This document shows positions 5,936 to 7,360 of a DNA stretch of 7,360 nucleotides, piece after piece. Source of the DNA: Actinomycetales bacterium. Lineage in GTDB: Bacteria > Actinomycetota > Actinomycetes > Actinomycetales > Actinomycetaceae. Where the stretch lies: positions 1 through 7,360 of the forward strand of contig JALHDK010000189.1 in the NCBI GenBank assembly GCA_022838965.1. Direction: 5' to 3'. The stretch's first letter is position 1. Every line of letters starts with the position of its first letter. The notes under the pieces are model-generated. The model made no database searches. It was not told the origin of the DNA and saw nothing but the letters and a program-made list of their open reading frames with translations. The position numbers and the translations under genes are program-made.

Positions 5936-7360
5936 GTGAACACGGTGTTTTCTGTCCTTGCCGACCTGCCCCTCATCTTCCTGTTCCTCGTGATCAGCGC
6001 GGGCATGGCCTTCGGCCACCTCAAGGTGAAGGGGATCTCCCTCGGAGCCGCAGCGGTTCTGTTCACGTCCATCGCGTTGACTGCGTGGGCCCTCGCCAAC
6101 GGCCACGAGTTGCACGTCCCTCACGAGGTGGGGTCCATGGGGCTGGCGCTGTTCGCCTTCGCCATCGGCATCACCTCGGGGCCGAGCTTCTTCCACGTCA
6201 TGCGAACGAGCGCCAACGTCGTGGGTGCCATGGTCGCCGTCCTCCTGGCGGGGGCCGGCGTCACCGTCCTTCTGGGGAGAGGGTTCGGGATGGAGCCCGC
6301 CCTCATCGCCGGCACCTTCGCGGGCGCGCTCACGAACACCCCCGCCCTCGCCGCTGCCGGCGCCGCCAGCGGAGATCCCGCGACCGCCACCGTGGGGTAC
6401 TCGATCGCGTACATCTTCGGAGTCCTGGGGATGATCGGGTGTGCCATGGCGGCGCTCTCCTACAGGAAGACCGACACCGACGCCCCCTCCCCGATCATCA
6501 ACCGCACGATCAGGGTCGAGCGCGACGACAACCTGTCGCTCGCCGAGATCCACGCGACGCTGGGAGAGAAGGTCCAGTTCTCCCGGCTGCGGCGCGGAGA
6601 GGACGGGCCGATCACTCACCCGCGGAGTTCGGACCGCATCTATCGGGACGACCTCATCACAGTCGTGGGGCCTGAGGCCGATGTGCGGCGGGCAGTGGAC
6701 TACCTGGGGCACATCTCCTCGCATTCCCTGCTGGCCGACCGGCGCTACCTCGACTTCCGCCGCGTCACGCTCTCGAACCCGAAACTCGCCGGGCGGACCA
6801 TCGCCGAACTCGGTCTGGAGGAGACCTACGGGGCCACGATCTCGCGGGTCCGCCGCGGCGATGTGGACATGGTCGGTGAACCCGGCACGGTCCTCGTGCT
6901 CGGCGACCGCGTCAGGGTGGTGGCGCCCACGGCCAAGATGGAGGCCATCTCCAAGTACTTCGGCGACTCGTCGCGGGGCCTCTCCGACATCAATCCGGTC
7001 GCCCTCGGCGCGGGGATGGCCCTGGGGCTCTTTCTGGGCCAGATCCAGATCCCGGTGGGGGGCCAGTCATTCGCCATCGGGTCTGCGGCAGGCACCCTCA
7101 TCGTGGGACTGCTCATGGGCCGCATCGGGCGCCTCGGGAGCGCGAACATCACACTCCCCAACACCGCATGTGCCGTGCTCCAGGAACTCGGTCTCCTCAT
7201 CTTCCTCGCCTATGCGGGCGCGAACGCCGGGAGCCAGATCGCGAATGCGTTCTCCTCGGGGGCGTGGATCCAGATCTTCATCGTCGGCGCCGCCACCACG
7301 GCGACCGTGGGGCTGGGACTCTACCTCACGATGCGTTACCTCATCCGGATGGGAGGGACA
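5936..7360 (+). CDS. AAE-family (aspartate-alanine exchanger / YidE-type) antiporter, partial at window end
   Basis: The first 475 codons of an inner-membrane secondary transporter whose family members are usually about 530-560 aa. The family includes AspT (aspartate/alanine exchange) and bacterial succinate exporters. The first membrane half has helices at about 9-28, 34-54, 67-84, 93-113, 121-143 and 152-174, with the family-like segments GITSGPSFF (78-86) and AGALTNTPALAAAG (129-142). A cytosolic region (about 185-345) contains two TrkA-C/RCK_C-like domains, the second around FRRVTLSNPKLAGRTIAEL. The second membrane half starts near 353, with FLGQIQIPVGG (366-376), GSAAGTLIVGLLMGR (382-396) and LIFLAYAGANAG (421-432) repeating the first half's logic. 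The start is GTG 5936, with AAGGGAG just upstream; GTG 5945 is possible but too far from it. The substrate cannot be read from sequence. Its divergence from an acid-sugar enzyme makes a related carboxylate conceivable. Confidence 0.9.
   Translation, partial: MNTVFSVLADLPLIFLFLVISAGMAFGHLKVKGISLGAAAVLFTSIALTAWALANGHELHVPHEVGSMGLALFAFAIGITSGPSFFHVMRTSANVVGAMVAVLLAGAGVTVLLGRGFGMEPALIAGTFAGALTNTPALAAAGAASGDPATATVGYSIAYIFGVLGMIGCAMAALSYRKTDTDAPSPIINRTIRVERDDNLSLAEIHATLGEKVQFSRLRRGEDGPITHPRSSDRIYRDDLITVVGPEADVRRAVDYLGHISSHSLLADRRYLDFRRVTLSNPKLAGRTIAELGLEETYGATISRVRRGDVDMVGEPGTVLVLGDRVRVVAPTAKMEAISKYFGDSSRGLSDINPVALGAGMALGLFLGQIQIPVGGQSFAIGSAAGTLIVGLLMGRIGRLGSANITLPNTACAVLQELGLLIFLAYAGANAGSQIANAFSSGAWIQIFIVGAATTATVGLGLYLTMRYLIRMGGT

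Noticed and set aside
5786..6724. Minus-strand open frame of 312 codons
   Set aside because: It is antisense to the antiporter, whose membrane helices and motifs are clear. The translation is repetitive in G, D, R and E without domains.

Overview
The window reads as a high-GC actinobacterial chromosome segment. GC is about 70% over most of it, third codon positions are strongly G/C, and the ilvB-ilvN-ilvC gene order and protein sequences look actinobacterial. I cannot assign a genus. All recognised genes are on the minus strand except the last, which is on plus.

From left to right: (1) bases 1-207 are a lower-GC stretch (about 56% by hand count) that I do not recognise. It carries one open plus-strand frame and replaces the 3' part of ilvC. 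(2) Bases 206-3155 hold a branched-chain amino acid operon read right to left: ilvB (acetolactate synthase large subunit), ilvN (its regulatory subunit) and ilvC (ketol-acid reductoisomerase). The spacers are 10 and 12 bp. ilvC is cut after residue 197 of roughly 340. (3) Bases 3156-3433 are the ilvB leader. It has a TAAGGT -10 box placed so that a 12-codon upstream ORF would be leaderless, then two abutting hairpins, the second a textbook intrinsic terminator, and finally a perfect Shine-Dalgarno. This looks like an attenuation region. (4) Bases 3434-5749 encode a 771-aa fusion of a DUF1537 four-carbon acid-sugar kinase (N-terminal) and a 3-hydroxyisobutyrate-dehydrogenase-family enzyme (C-terminal). 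(5) Bases 5750-5935 are a divergent promoter region with dyads and direct repeats. (6) Bases 5936-7360, plus strand, are the first 475 codons of an AAE-family (AspT/YidE type) membrane antiporter that runs off the window.

The ilv genes together would catalyse the first two common steps of valine/isoleucine synthesis, if ilvC were intact. The fusion enzyme fits catabolism of threonate/erythronate-like acid sugars (dehydrogenation followed by phosphorylation). The divergent antiporter could move a substrate or product, but that link rests only on position.

The points most worth checking are the ilvB leader (uORF plus mutually exclusive hairpins, with a peptide that is not rich in branched-chain residues), the kinase-dehydrogenase fusion with its altered DDHPSG motif, and the abrupt breakpoint in ilvC next to a short palindrome. 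That breakpoint may be a real insertion or an assembly chimera. I see no CRISPR array, tRNA, rRNA or complete insertion sequence.
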